From assembly GCA_964034945.1 (NCBI GenBank), contig OZ035960.1:71566652-71630651 (forward strand): a stretch of DNA of 64,000 nt. Reading direction: 5' to 3'. The stretch is from Chrysopilus asiliformis. Lineage: Eukaryota; Arthropoda; Insecta; Diptera; Rhagionidae. Position 1 is the first letter of the stretch, and each line of letters begins with the position of its first letter. The position numbers and the translations under genes are program-made. The notes beneath the pieces are model-generated. The model made no database searches. It was not told the DNA's origin and worked only from the letters and a program-made list of their open reading frames with translations. Shown piece by piece: positions 1 through 10,600 of this stretch.

Positions 1-129
1 ACAATCTTTAGAATCTTAAAACCGTATTGACATAACTTGCGTTGTCTGTCATGTTGGCAAAAAACAATTTTTTTTTATTATAATATTAATTTGAATAATT
101 ATGCGGAAACTATATGCAAATCTTTTTAA

Positions 130-363
130 TTAATTAAATTCATTTATGAGCAATCTTCTATATCTTAAAGCTATGTCTAGATAGCGGAACAAAGAGTCAT
201 AGTCCGAGCCGTTTAAATAGTCATACATTTCATCTTTCGTTAACTCATATTTTCCCAAATAGCGTTTACGGTAAGCTTTGAAAATAGGACATATTGCAAG
301 AAAATGAAAAGTGTTTTCAATCGCGTTCATGTTACAACAACTACAAGATGCATCGTTATTCAC
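130..363 (-). pseudogene. Non-LTR retrotransposon C-terminal fragment
   Basis: A 77-residue open frame carries the cysteine/histidine knuckle found after the reverse transcriptase of insect non-LTR retrotransposons. The visible pattern is C-x-C-C, then about 12 residues, then HFLAICPIF, followed by a charged stretch ending LLINEFN. In intact elements this knuckle lies at the extreme C terminus and is thought to bind nucleic acid. Nothing of the reverse transcriptase or endonuclease remains upstream; at its 5' side the frame runs into an unrelated palindrome-derived repeat at about 353. The stop and AT-rich 3' sequence down to about position 60 fit a 3' UTR. The family match is by motif only, and the clade (R1, I or similar) cannot be decided. 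Confidence 0.6.
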
Positions 364-437
364 GCTTTTTAAAAGCTTTTATATTTGTGATACACAGCGT
401 CCAGAAAATCATTTTTTTCTTTTTAGTGCATTCTTTT
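353..437. repeat. Half of a palindromic repeat (see 41,078-41,262)
   Basis: About 80 bases (from gctttttaaaagctttta to ctttttagtgcattc) match one arm of the complete palindrome at 41,078-41,262. Only one arm is present here, and it ends at the TTAA of the adjoining MITE. Confidence 0.6.
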
Positions 438-679
438 TTAACACGTTGACGGACAGTAGAAACAAGTGAAATTCGAACAAGTGAAATTCGACAGTAGAAA
501 CAAGTGAAATTCGAAAATTGACACTAGGCTTCTACTTGTACGCTGGTAAATGCACATTTGTGCTGCTACAGCCGCAGTGTCTAAAAACGACCGTTTCGTA
601 TTGGACGGCTATTGCCGTCATGTCACATAGTGAACTTGAACTTGACGGCTATAGCCGCAACTGTCCGTCAACGTGTTAA
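438..679. mobile_element. TTAA-flanked MITE (piggyBac-like), 242 bp
   Basis: TTAA at 438-441 and 676-679 flank perfect terminal inverted repeats CACGTTGACGGACAG / CTGTCCGTCAACGTG. A TTAA target duplication is the signature of piggyBac-type transposition. The interior has short direct repeats of caagtgaaattcga and no coding capacity. Confidence 0.75.
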
Positions 680-689
680 AAAAAGCTTA

Positions 690-1405
690 ATTTTTTATTT
701 TTTTTATTTTGTTCTTTTTAGTCTTCGAATATATATCCTTACATTTGAGATATCCTTACAGACTTTTTAATGGCAGATTCGGATTTAGCGACCTCAAAAA
801 CCTCCAGAATAGATTTTTTTCCGGAAAATTTGGAGAAAAGGATAATCACGTTATCCTTACAGGACCTTCCGTTATCCTTACTGACTTTTTAATGACAGAT
901 TCGGATTCAGCGACCCCAAAGACCCCCAGAATAGATTTTTTTCCGGAAAATTTGGAGAAAAGGATAATCACGTTATCCTTACAGGACCTTCCGTTATCCT
1001 TACTGACTTTTTAATGACAGATTCGGATTCAGCGACCCCAAAAACCCCCAGAATAGATTTTTTTCCGGAAAATTTGGAGAAAAGGATAATCACGTTATCC
1101 TTACAGGACCTTCCGTTATCCTTACTGACTTTTTAATGTCAGATTCGGATTCAGCGACCCCAAAAAGCCCCAGAATAGATTTTTTTCCGGAAAATTTGGA
1201 GAAAAGGATAATCACGTTATCCTTACAGGACCTTCCGTTATCCTTACAAGGACGAAGTAGTGAAAATATTGTATTGTCATCGGACTTATATAAGTGTGCA
1301 AAATTTCAAGTCAATCGGACAAGTGTAAGTGGGTCAAAATTGGATTGCAAGATTTGATCTGACAAACAAACTTCGTGTCTTCGTGCAAGCTAAATAAAAG
1401 CTTTT
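690..1405 (+). mobile_element. Helitron-derived segment with four 122-bp tandem units
   Basis: Four tandem units begin at 769, 891, 1013 and 1135, an exact 122-bp period. Each unit contains a short palindrome around aaggataatcacgttatcctt (split here by its own centre) and a ttccggaaaatttgg motif. After the array comes a tail (gcaaaatttcaagtcaatcg, then cagacaaac-type sequence, then gcaagctaaataaaagc) that is shared with 42,910-43,090. The same unit occurs at 2.85-3.46, 27.5, 29.5, 33.7, 42.4-42.9, 45.6 and 56.6 kb. At 43.4 kb and 56.8 kb these copies lead into a Helitron-type 3' end (hairpin then CTAG before T). The short open frames here are by-products of the repeat. Confidence 0.65.
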
Positions 1406-2087
1406 AAAAAAATGAAAATATAAATATATTAAAGAAAACACAATTGATTTTACAGCAAATTTTTTTTTAAACAAATTTTAAAAGAAAAAGAAAAGAAGAA
1501 AAATATTGTTAAGGAAAACAATAATAAAAATTTTATTTGACACAAGTAATAAAATTTATATTCATGTAACAAGAAAAATATTTTATTAATTTTACTCCAA
1601 GATCATTAAAAAAAATTATTATTGGGAAATAAGTAATAAAATTTTATATTTCATTAAATAAAGAAATATTTTGCCAAAAAACTTACTCTGAAAAAAAAAG
1701 AGAATTAATAAGATTTTTAAAAAAAGAAGAAAATTATTCAGATCAGTAAATTAAAATCAAGAATTTTTCATATAAATTTTTGTGTAAATTTTTTTTCTCT
1801 CTCCAATATTAATAAGAAAAAAATAACAACAACAACAATAAATTTAAAAAAGACAAGAAATTTTTTCTTATACAAAATAATAAAGCAAAATAGATAAGAA
1901 AATATTATGCTGAAGATTTTTATATAAATAATACATGTTCGAAAACACAACAAACAAAAATCGAGTAACGATAAAAATTCATAAATTAAAAATAATAGAA
2001 TAACTTTCTTTTCTTTAACCAATCCTAAATCAATACATTTTCGAAAAAATGCCTTTCGCATTTTTCCTTTTTTAAAGGGGGGAGGAA
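1406..2087 (+). mobile_element. 3' internal region and polypurine tract of LTR element family A
   Basis: This AT-rich stretch is homologous, inverted, to 62,374-63,540. It ends in a polypurine tract (aaaggggggaggaa, 2,074-2,087) directly followed by TGTGGTGAATCAG, the start of an LTR. The match to the other copy begins at about 1,405, so the Helitron segment upstream cut off the coding part. No reading frame is credible here. Confidence 0.65.
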
Positions 2088-2246
2088 TGTGGTGAATCAG
2101 ATTTTCTGTGAAATCACCACCGATAAATTTAATAAAAAACCCAATTAAGGAACCGAGATCTTTCGGGATTACCCTCAAACGATGTTGTAATTTTTAATAT
2201 TTGCTCAGGAAAATATCAAGGATCACATTTGCTTTGCATCAAGGTA

Positions 2247-2603
2247 GAACCTGAATCGTACGTCGATGCGTCCGTCATGCGTGCGTCACGTTGACAGTTT
2301 GAGTAAAATCAACGGGATGCTATGAGTACTCCTCTAATAATACGTTTTCCGATGCGGCAACCGCATAGAGTAGGTCGAATTTCTGCTTTTACATGCGGCA
2401 ACGCACAGAAATATCATTTCCCAAAAAAGTTTGTTTACGATTTAAGCAATTTAAGTATGGAACAAATTGAAAGTAATTGTTTCGACGATAAACTAATAGA
2501 AGAAGTGCAAAACAATGAATTAACTCCAGATTCGTTGCCGTACCCAACTGTCACCGCATCGAACTGTCAACCGGACGGACGCATCGACGTACGATTCAGG
2601 TTC
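2247..2603. mobile_element. TA-flanked MITE, 357 bp
   Basis: Terminal inverted repeats of about 28 bp start GAACCTGAATCGTACGTCGA and are mirrored at 2,576-2,603. TA dinucleotides at 2,245-2,246 and 2,604-2,605 fit a Tc1/mariner-type target duplication. A 94-codon frame (2,322-2,606, plus) runs to the very end of the element, so its last residues (RIDVRFRF) are encoded by the inverted repeat. I recognise no protein family in it; it may be chance or a relic. Confidence 0.75.
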
Positions 2604-2689
2604 TAGCTTCAAGTGAAATATGTTACATGAAAATAAACAAATTTTACTTCAGAGGCCATAAAATTTATCCTTTTTATACACTTTCTATT

Positions 2690-3545
2690 AAGTTGAAGTG
2701 TCACGCACGACGTGACTATGTGTCTTTCTCTGGAATCTTTGGAACCTTATATCTCCGAAACTATGCAACCTAGGAAGATGAAATTTTGTCACCTTGCGTA
2801 GTTCCGGTGACAGTTCAATATTTTTACTACTCCATCCTTGTAAGGATAATGGAAGGTCCTGTAAGGATAACGCAAATATCCTTTTTCCCATTTTTTCCGG
2901 GAAAAACTGGCACCAGGGGGTTTTCGGGGTCGCTGATCACGAATTCGGTGTTAGATTTTCAAAATTCAAAACGGAAGGTCCTGTAAGGATAACGCAAATA
3001 TCCTTTTTCCCATTTTTTCCGGGAAAAAATTGCATTAGGGGGTTTTCGGGGTCGCTGATCACGAATTCGGTGTTAGATTTTCAAAATTCAAAACGGAAGG
3101 TCCTGTAAGGATAACGCAAATATCCTTTTTCCCATTTTTCCCGGGAAAAACTGGCACCAGGGGGTTTTCGGGGTCGCTGATCACGAATTCGGTGTTAGAT
3201 TTTCAAAATTCAAAACGGAAGGTCCTGTAAGGATAACGCAAATATCCTTTTTCCCATTTCTCCCGGGAAAAACTGGCATCAGGGGGTTTTCGGGGTCGCT
3301 GATCACGAATTCGGTGTTAGATTTTCAAAATTCAAAACGGAAGGTCCTGTAAGGATGACGCACATATCCTTTTCCCATTTTTTCCGGGGAAAAATTGCAT
3401 TAGGGGGTTTTTGGGGTCGCTGAATCCGATTCTGACATTTAAAATTCTGTAAGGATAACGGAATGTCCTGCAAAGATAACGTGAGTTTCCTTTTGCTCAA
3501 ATTTCCGCGAAAGATCTTTTCTGGAGGTTTTTGGTAGGCTAATTC
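2690..3545 (-). mobile_element. Helitron-derived 122-bp tandem array (minus orientation)
   Basis: Five units of the 122-bp repeat, reverse-complemented relative to the array at 769. The ggaaggtcctgtaaggat motif recurs at 2,851, 2,973, 3,095, 3,217 and 3,339. Each unit carries gggtcgctgatcacgaattc and a ttttccgggaaaaa palindrome. The open frames on both strands are repeat translations, not genes. Confidence 0.65.
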
Positions 3546-3566
3546 AAGACTAAAAAGTATAAAATA

Positions 3567-3887
3567 AAAAAAACACTTTAAAAAACAAGTTTTATAACCT
3601 TATACACTTTCAAAATGCACTAAAAAGTAAAAAACAAGTTTAAAGTTTCACAAAAAATGTTTTTATAAATTGCGTGTTGTTGTGAAAGTATAAAGTGTGT
3701 GACGTTGCATTTGCTCTTGAATCTGTAATAGCGGTTTCATACTGTGCAACGCAGCACACTTTATACTTTCACAACAACACGCAATTTATAAAAACATTTT
3801 TTGTGAAACTTTAAACTTGTTTTTTACTTTTTAGTGCATTTTGAAAGTGTATAAGGTTATAAAACTTGTTTTTTAAAGTGTTTTTTA
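3567..3887. repeat. Long near-perfect palindrome, 133-bp arms
   Basis: Left arm about 3,567-3,699 and right arm about 3,755-3,887 are nearly exact reverse complements, with a 55-base spacer that also contains gttgca/tgcaac. Arm landmarks are ttaaaaaacaagttttataa outward and gtgaaagtataaagtgtg inward. A transcript would fold into one long hairpin. The tgcactaaaaag motif within the arms also occurs in the palindrome at 41.1 kb. Confidence 0.8.
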
Positions 3888-4668
3888 TCATTATTCATGA
3901 CACAAAAAGGAAATTGAATATTTATGTATTTTTCTTAGAAAAATATTTAGGATCACATGTGTTTTTCATAAACAAATTCTGCTACATTAAAATTTAACAG
4001 AAAATTATACAAACGACGCAATAAAAGTCACCCTTTGGATAATTTATGTTTCTTTCTAAGAAACTTAAACCAATTTCACATGAGAAAAAAGAACATACAT
4101 AATCACGCCCAAGATGATCCTTTAGCAAGCAATGATGCAAATCCGTTTCAGCCAATAGGCACACATCACGATCATTCATCTTTGCATCATCCCTTATGCA
4201 ATTCTAAAGGAGAATTCATGAGTAGGATGGGCCAAAGAAACTTACTATCTTGCTTGTGATCGCTAAGAATGATCGGCAAGAAGGATGGGTAAAAACATCC
4301 TTAAGCCTATAGTACACGGCATGTAAAAAGCACATATAAATGTGGCTCTGACGTCATTTTGACGTCACCATGTGGTCCCAACGGCCACATGCCGTGTACT
4401 AGCTCTCTTTGTGACACACACATATGGTACACATACGAATGTGTACTATATGTGGCACTCGTGACACATAAGGATATGTGGCTTTTTCGAATGTCGTGTA
4501 CTACCTTAGCACATGCAGTTTGTGACTATATGTGACATATTGTCCAGTGGTTACATATAAATGTGGCAGTCACAATATATGTGTCTGCACGAAAACTTGA
4601 CACAGCATATGGATCGCATGTAGCCCTTATATGTAACTTTTGAATGACATTTCAGGCTGACATATTTA

Positions 4669-5345
4669 TGCCCGGTTTTTCAGTGAAAGTTTAAACTTTA
4701 GTTTAGTTAAACTCACAATGAAGTTTAAACGACAGTTTAAACTTTTGGTGTTTCTCAGGCAAACGGAATTGAACGTTTTATTAAACTAAAGTTTAAACTT
4801 TTTTGTCAATTTTGCAGTCTACTATACAAGTAAAATATATTGAAATGTCAAATTTTTCAGTCATAAAATCATTGATGTATTTGTCTAGTTATCACTTTCG
4901 TAATATTTGTTTACGCATTAATTATAAAATTCTATAAAAAATAAAACGATTTTAATTTCGGTTGTTATTTCGGATCTTATTTCGGTTGTTATTTTGGTTG
5001 TGATTTCGGTTGTTATTTCGGATGCTATTTCCGTTGTGATTTCGGTTGTTATTTCGGTTGTAATTGTGTTTCAAATGTGTAAAAAAATATAGTGAAATTG
5101 TGGAGAGCAAAAAAAAAGTGATGCAGTCCATTTTTATGTGTTTTATTCTTCATGGATCTACAAATGACAAATAAGTTTTGAAAAACGGCAGTTTAAACCC
5201 TCATCCATGGCCGTTTAAGTTAAACTCCGTTTAAACTTTTGGTTAGAGATAAACTGTCACTGAAAAACACAATTTCGTGCTAAACGGCAGTTTAAACTTT
5301 ATCGCCGGTTAAACGGAGTTTAAACTGTCACTGACGAACCGGGCA
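4669..5345. mobile_element. Harbinger-type MITE, 677 bp, TTA target duplication
   Basis: The ends TGCCCGGTTTTTCAGTGA and the mirrored TCACTGACGAACCGGGCA are flanked by TTA at 4,666-4,668 and 5,346-5,348. Inside, gtttaaact-type words recur near both ends. A degenerate 'ttatttcggttg' run lies at about 4,960-5,065. No coding capacity is seen. Confidence 0.75.
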
Positions 5346-5455
5346 TTAGTGGTTTTAACTAATTTTTTTAAACAATAGTATTTTAGGGGTTTGTTCATCC
5401 TGCTTTTAGAAGGAAATTTTTTCTATGGTTGGCAACCCTGATTTCAGCATTCAGT

Positions 5456-5597
5456 TTTTATACCCGTATGGTGAAACCAAAGGGTATATTAACTTTGCCT
5501 TACCGTTTGTAACGCCAAGATCTCGTCATCGCACAAAAAAATGAATTACACCAGTGTGTTTAGAATGATAAAAAAAGTTGAATTTAGCATGTCCGTC

Positions 5598-5629
<32 letters not shown>

Positions 5630-6027
5630 CGTCCGTCTGTCTGTGGCGCGGATTGCGGACGCACGGATTGAGCTAGAGACTTGAAATTTTGAGCAGATCC
5701 GTTTTTCGTAAAATGCAAGGTTAAGTTCGTTAAAGGGCAACAATGGACTATTAGGGGGGTACCCCCCATACGAACGAAATCGTTTTTTGTGAATATCTCA
5801 AAAACGGTGCATCTTATCAAAAAAGTGCAAGAACAAAAGTTATTTAGGATATGATTCTACATAAAACTCCCATACATCAAAATCCGATTGGAAAAATTTT
5901 TAAAAAATCTTATTGGAAAGTATGACTTCAAAGTGGAATTTTGGTATAACTGTACGAATTTTGATACGAATATCACCATACGGGTCTCCAATGATTGCCA
6001 GATTGGCAATTATAGCTTTTGTTATGT
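5456..6027 (+). mobile_element. HINE (Helentron-associated) copy
   Basis: Begins ATACCCGTATGGTGAAACC after a T run. Near the other end it has the inverse CACCATACGGGT, then a hairpin (attgccagattggcaat) and the terminus GTTATG before T. The middle carries a gtctgtctgtccgtcc microsatellite (5,591-5,643). Asymmetric terminal inverted repeats plus a 3' hairpin and a microsatellite is the HINE layout. Confidence 0.75.
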
Positions 6028-6176
6028 TTGTGTTTTGTTGTTTTAGCAGCACGTTGTTTTGGTATTATTTTTGGTTTTTTTTTTTAATTTTCAATTTTAA
6101 TTGATTTCGGCTATTTTCGTTCGTTTTTCTTTAATTTTATTTTCTTTTTTTCCCTTTGTTTTGCTATGTGTGTTTT

Positions 6177-6296
6177 TCAAAATAAGAAATATGAATGCAA
6201 ATTTGGAATTTGGATTACGAGGCGGTTTTCGTTTTCTTCATTTTCCAAAACCTGCGCGGCCACAATAGCAACAGCAGCCCACTTTCTTTTCGACAT
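6177..6296 (-). pseudogene. Possible first exon of a Harbinger transposase
   Basis: A frame beginning MSKRKWAAVAIVAAQVLE, then an acidic stretch (ENEENEN), starts at 6,296. Short Ala-rich then acidic N termini occur in insect Harbinger transposases, and it lies inside an element with Harbinger-type ends. No catalytic region follows, so at most this is a relic. Identification is tentative. Confidence 0.3.
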
Positions 6297-7468
6297 TTTC
6301 ACAACACTGAAATGATGAAAATGATCTGTCAAACATGAATCGTCTACATACGAATGGTTGCATGTCGCACATCGTGTACTAGAAAACCACATATATATGT
6401 GAAATTGTGATGCGCACATGCGATATGCGCATGCTGCGTTGGATACCGTGTACTAGCGATATATATGCAACCATTCATATGTGCACTCAAATGTAACCAC
6501 AGCATATGCGACCACATTGGTTACATATGGACATATGGATTTTGGGACAAAAGACACATGCCGTGTACTAGCACATTTTTCCCGTATGCAACCACTGTGT
6601 CACATACGAAATGTGTACCCAATATGCGACACCTTCTAGTGACGTCAGAGCCACATTTATATGTGGCTTTTTACATGCCGTGTACTATAGGCTTTACACA
6701 TGATCTACAAGTAGGATGGGCAAGCATTCATATGTAAGATCATATCCTTCCCCACCGATAAAGTCAATTTTCATGTTTCAAATAAGGAAATATTGGAAAT
6801 AGGAGTAAAAAATCTCTAACTAGATTCCAACAGGGATGGAATCTAATAGGAAATCATTGGGTAAAAAAGAAAAGAAAGAGAATCAGATTAATTGAAAAAC
6901 CTTATAAAAAGACCTGTTAGTCAAAATCGAGAGGAGTTCTTTTCTGGTCAGTGACCACAAGTTCATCTGAAAAAAGGCCATGGGATTTAACCTTAGTTGC
7001 CGCCAGAACAGTTGCGCTCTGCTGCGACAAACATTATAAAAATTTTCAGCATAAAAAATAGAAAAATAATTAAAAATTAAGTGAAATTTTGTTTAAGTAG
7101 AAATTGACAATTAAAATAGAAAAAAAGTGAAATTTTATAACATTTAATAGAAACTAAGTGAAATCTAAGTGAAATTTTATTAAAATTGAACATTAAAACA
7201 TTAAGATTTGTTTAAGTGAAACCATTGAAATTTAAATGAAAAGAAAAGTAAATTGTTATAACACTAGTATAAATTAAGTGAAATTATGTTAAAATTGAAA
7301 ATTAAGTGAATATATGGAAAACCAAAATTGATCAAATGGGAAGTTATAACACAATTTTGAAAAAAAAAAAAAAAATTAAGTGACTATTTCACAAACTTTG
7401 AATTAATAAATAAGTACTAAAACTAAAATTCTCCGTTTGATTTATTTTATTTCGTTAAAACCACGACA

Positions 7469-7692
7469 GAGGCCTCAAACTGAAGCATAAATTTTTGGGA
7501 CCCTACAAAGTCACAAGTATTAAACCCAAAAACACATATGATGTTCTAAAAGTTGGTTCCTGTGAAGGATCAAAGCAGACGTCAACATGTTCCGAGTTAA
7601 TGAAACCGTGGCCAGAGCCCACTACTGGAGATGACAGTGATGATACTCCCGACTCTAACGTTTTGCAGGATGGCCGAATGTGGGAAAGTTAG
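7469..7692 (+). pseudogene. Gypsy integrase C-terminal (GPY/F) fragment
   Basis: The frame reads KFLGPYKVTSI, then a stretch ending TSTCSELMKPW, an acidic segment, and NVLQDGRMWES before the stop. The GPYKV core and the closing QDGR sequence are typical of the end of gypsy-class pol, where the integrase C-terminal domain helps target insertion. The frame is cut upstream at the exact end of the family-A LTR (7,468). Sequence after the stop (tgtgggaaagttag onward, with two AATAAA signals by 7,845) is probably this element's own 3' LTR, to about 7,870; its end is not defined. Confidence 0.65.
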
Positions 7693-7871
7693 AATGAGAG
7701 AGACGACCTTGAGGAGAGTGCAGTAGCAGTTGCAGTTCTGGCGCGAACAACGACGGACGGGATAACGCGAAATAGTAGACGGGATGACGCGAATTAATCA
7801 AACAAAATAAATGCATCTTTGTATATTACTTTTAAAATAAAAACACCATATTATTATTAGTTTACTTACCG

Positions 7872-8090
7872 TACCATCATCAGCTGTTTTCAAAAATTAA
7901 TTTTTGTTCGTGACATCGTGTTTAATTTATTTCAATTTTTTGTTCTATTTTCCATTTTATCCGTTTTGACAAAGTTTTTTAAACTTTCCCGACAACAAAA
8001 AACATTTAGGTAATTAATTTTTTCAAAAGTTTTTATGTAAAGTAAATGATATTCAACTAAAAATAACAGAAACCGCAAAAAAATTTTTAA
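7872..8090. other. No recognisable feature
   Basis: AT-rich sequence between the gypsy remnant and a HINE. No frame, repeat or RNA signal was seen. Confidence 0.5.
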
Positions 8091-8639
8091 ACATAACAAA
8101 AGCTATAATTGCCAATCTGGCAATCATTGGAGACCTGTATGGTGATATTCGTATCAAAATTCGAACAGTTGTACCAAAATTCCACTTTGAAGTCAAACTT
8201 TCCAATAAGATTTTTTAAAATTTATTCCAATCGGATTTTGATGTATGGGAGTTTTATGTAGAATCATATCCTAAATAACTTTTGTTCTTGCAGTTTTTTG
8301 ATAAGATCCACCGTTTTTGAGGTATTCGCAAAAAACGTTTTCGTTCGTATGGGGGGGTAAAATGGACCATTATTTTTGCCCGTTAACGAACTTAGCCTCG
8401 CGCAAAATTTCAAGTCTCTAGCTCAATCCGTGCGCCCGCAATCCGCGCCACAGACAGACAGACGGACGGACAGGCAGACGGACGGACAGACAGACGGACG
8501 GACATGCAGAAATTAATTATTTTTATCATTCTAAACACACTGGTGTAATTCATTTTTATGTGTGATGACGGGATCTTGGCGTTACAAACGGTAAGGCAAA
8601 GTTAATATACCCTTTGGTTTCACCATACGGGTATAAAAA
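8091..8639 (-). mobile_element. HINE copy (minus)
   Basis: Full-length copy from cataacaaaagctataattg to ccatacgggtat. The hairpin (gccaatctggc), the inverse terminal motif and a cagacggacggacag microsatellite (8,450-8,504) are all present. Confidence 0.75.
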
Positions 8640-8798
8640 CAAAGTCATGAAAATTATTGCGACGTCACCATTATAAAACAGAGAAACATAATAAGTATTT
8701 TTTGTATTTCAAATCCTTTAAAAACAAAATTGTAAAAAACAGATTCCCATCCTGAAGATGACTACAAACGTAGTCGAAACGTCAAGAAATAAACATTA
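8640..8798 (+). mobile_element. Penelope-like 3' end remnant
   Basis: Contains cctgaagatgactacaaacg followed by tagtcgaaacgtcaag. The same CTGAAGA-stem-CGAAACGTC arrangement occurs at 48,324 and, beside a Penelope GIY-YIG fragment, at 53,449 (minus). It is cut on the left by a HINE and on the right by the GC-rich inverted-repeat arm. Confidence 0.45.
8752..8783 (+). ncRNA. Hammerhead-like motif
   Basis: CTGAAGA, then a 6-bp stem GACTAC/GTAGTC with a short loop, then GAAAC and GTC. This follows the order of the conserved hammerhead core (CUGANGA, stem II, GAAAC). One extra T precedes the stem, and stems I/III are not demonstrated. Penelope-like elements are known to carry minimal hammerheads. 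Confidence 0.3.
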
Positions 8799-10600
8799 AC
8801 TAGGGGCTGCGCCCCGAACCGCTTCGCGGTTCATCCCCCTTCCACAGGTCGGCCTTCGGCCTCCCTGCCCCCGTCGGCCTACGGCCTCCACAACTACTCG
8901 GCCTTCGGCCTCGCCCCTCACGCTTGAATTGTTGGAATTTGATGTATGGAGATGTTACGTAAAATTATTTAAATATATTTCAGCTCTCGCCTTCCTCTTT
9001 TCTCGGCCTTCGGCCTCGAGTCAAATGCATATAGTTAACTCAAAAAAGGGAAATGTTTTTAGAGACATTTTTCTTTGTGACTCAACGGTGTATTTCAAAA
9101 TCGTACTGTTTACTTACAATATATTCAATAACGGTAAAAGGTGGTTATCCACACGGGGAAAGACAATATTGTGGGAAATGTTATTCTTTTTAATTCATGT
9201 CATACATTGAAGCACCAAATCCCTTTAGAATTGCAGAAGATAGCAGGTGAGGACTATACATAACGATGGTATCTATACTGTTTTTCGCAGTATTATATTG
9301 TTTTTCAGACTCCAATACTGCATAATTGCTTTTTTCCCAAAATACTGTATTTAAATACTCAGAAAACTTTAATTCTTTAACGTTTCGAAATTCAAATTTA
9401 TTAATAGCAATGCAAAACGTCAGTGGCAACACAAAACAGTGGCAACACATGGCAAGTGTAAATACATTCAAACGACGAACAGCGAAGTATTGATGGCTAA
9501 ATGTCATATAGATTCGCTTCTTCCTTTCCCCATCGATTACTGTCTTGTCATTATTCATCCTTCTTCAGAACGCGTTACTTTGATTTTGCTTTCCATTGTT
9601 AATTTTAAAAGAAAAAGAACAAAAATGTCGAAATCAAGAGCAAAAACACAAATTTTCATTGAACAAAATTTATAATGCGAAAAATACTGTTTTTATATCC
9701 GTATGGTGAAACCAAAGGGTATATTAGATTTGCCTTACCGTTTGTAACGCCAAGATCCCGTCATCACACACAAAAATGAATTACACCAGTGTGTTTTCGT
9801 CCGTCCGTCTGTGGCGCGGATTCCGGCGCACGGATTGAGCTAGAGACTTGAAATTTTGCGCAGATCCGTTTTTCGTAAAATGCGAGGCTAAGTTCGTTTA
9901 TGGGCAAAAATGGACCCTTAGCGGGGGTACCCCCCATACGAACGAAAAAGTTTTTTGCGAATATCTGAAAAACGGTGCATCTTATCGAAAAAGTGCAGGA
10001 AACAAAAGTTATTTATGATATGATTCTACATAAAACTCCCATACATCAAAATCCCATTGGAATAAATTTAAAAAAATCTTATTGGAAAGTTTGACTTCAA
10101 AGTGGAATTTTGGTACGAATATCACCATACGGGTTTTCAAAAATTGCAAGATTGGCAATTATAGCTTTTGTTATGTTTTCAAATCGATTTACTGCTTTTT
10201 TAAATTTTTAGGTGAAATATACTGTTTTTTGTCCGAAAAAAGATACCATCGTTAGCTATACATAAAAAGGAGGGGTAGATATTAGTGAGCAAAAATTTTC
10301 CCTGCTGGCTGACCTCTCTCATTGTGAAAACCGGATCCGAAACCCTTAAGCGCATAAAGAGGTTTCAAGAGAGGGAAAGGGGTTGCTATTAAACTGGATC
10401 CGACACACTTGAGTAAGAGATATCAGAAGAAACGGGGATTGGCATCAAAAAGAATCATATCCTGTATTCTGTCAATAACTGTACCTGTGTGCTGTTTTTG
10501 CGTGATGCCGGAACAAACATTCAGACAAACAGACAGAAATACCGACCGACATACAGACAGACGGACAAACATAAATTTTAAGCATAACAGACCCAATAAT
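8799..10600. repeat. Arm 1 of large inverted repeat with GC-rich hairpin end
   Basis: The sequence 8,799-10,600 is repeated in inverse orientation at 31,868-30,541. Its outer end (8,800-8,922) is GC-rich and made of small hairpins: ggggctgcgcccc, ccgcttcgcgg and several ggccttcggcc. A 122-codon minus-strand frame (9,190-9,558) is present, but the other arm has it broken at 84 codons, which argues against a gene. This arm holds a HINE (9,692-10,175) that the other arm lacks. The element family is not recognised. Confidence 0.7.
9692..10175 (+). mobile_element. HINE copy with an unoccupied counterpart
   Basis: Starts ATATCCGTATGGTG and ends GTTATG, lying between actgttttt and ttttcaaatcg. The inverted-repeat partner at 30,960-30,990 reads, reverse-complemented, actgttttttcaaatcg with no insertion, so the boundaries are exact apart from the T run. 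The internal microsatellite is very short here. Confidence 0.8.

Larger units (their letters stand above)
4304..6693. mobile_element. PIF/Harbinger-like element, 2.39 kb, TTA target duplication
   Basis: The ends are AGCCTATAGTACACGGCATG and its reverse complement, extending to about 53 bp with one gap and reaching tgacgtca inside. They are flanked by TTA (4,301-4,303 and 6,694-6,696), the 3-bp duplication typical of PIF/Harbinger. Both subterminal regions carry several copies of a cgtgtacta motif and of catatgtg-like words, which may be transposase binding sites (inference). The interior holds a second MITE (4,669-5,345), a HINE (5,456-6,027) and a possible first transposase exon (6,296-6,177). 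Confidence 0.75.
2088..7468 (+). mobile_element. 3' LTR of family A, expanded by nested insertions
   Basis: The LTR begins TGTGGTGAATC after the polypurine tract and ends ACCACGACA. The second copy at 62,373-60,326 (minus strand) begins identically and ends ACTACGACA. Shared internal landmarks are cagccaataggcacaca (about 4,152), the promoter-like cttataaaaagacctg (about 6,900) and gttgcgctctgctgc (about 7,010). Insertions inflate this copy: a TA-MITE (2,247-2,603), Helitron repeats and a palindrome (about 2,690-3,890) and a Harbinger-like element (4,304-6,693). The LTR lies within the end of another gypsy integrase frame, which resumes at 7,469. Confidence 0.6.

Noticed and set aside
769..1256. 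Direct repeats as a CRISPR array
   Set aside because: Units are contiguous 122-bp tandem repeats without unique spacers, in a eukaryotic transposon.
1768..2178. Minus-strand 136-residue frame with IHHIPPPFKKGK, similar to IHHIPPPFKQGK at 62,187
   Set aside because: The similarity comes from the shared polypurine tract and LTR start of family A read on the opposite strand, not from a conserved protein.
5546..5820. Frames rich in TDRQTDGRTD or VRLSVCLSV
   Set aside because: These come from the gtctgtctgtccgtcc microsatellite in HINEs and other repeats.
9190..9558. 122-residue minus-strand frame as a gene
   Set aside because: It lies within an inverted repeat and its counterpart at 31,108-31,362 is frameshifted; no family recognised.
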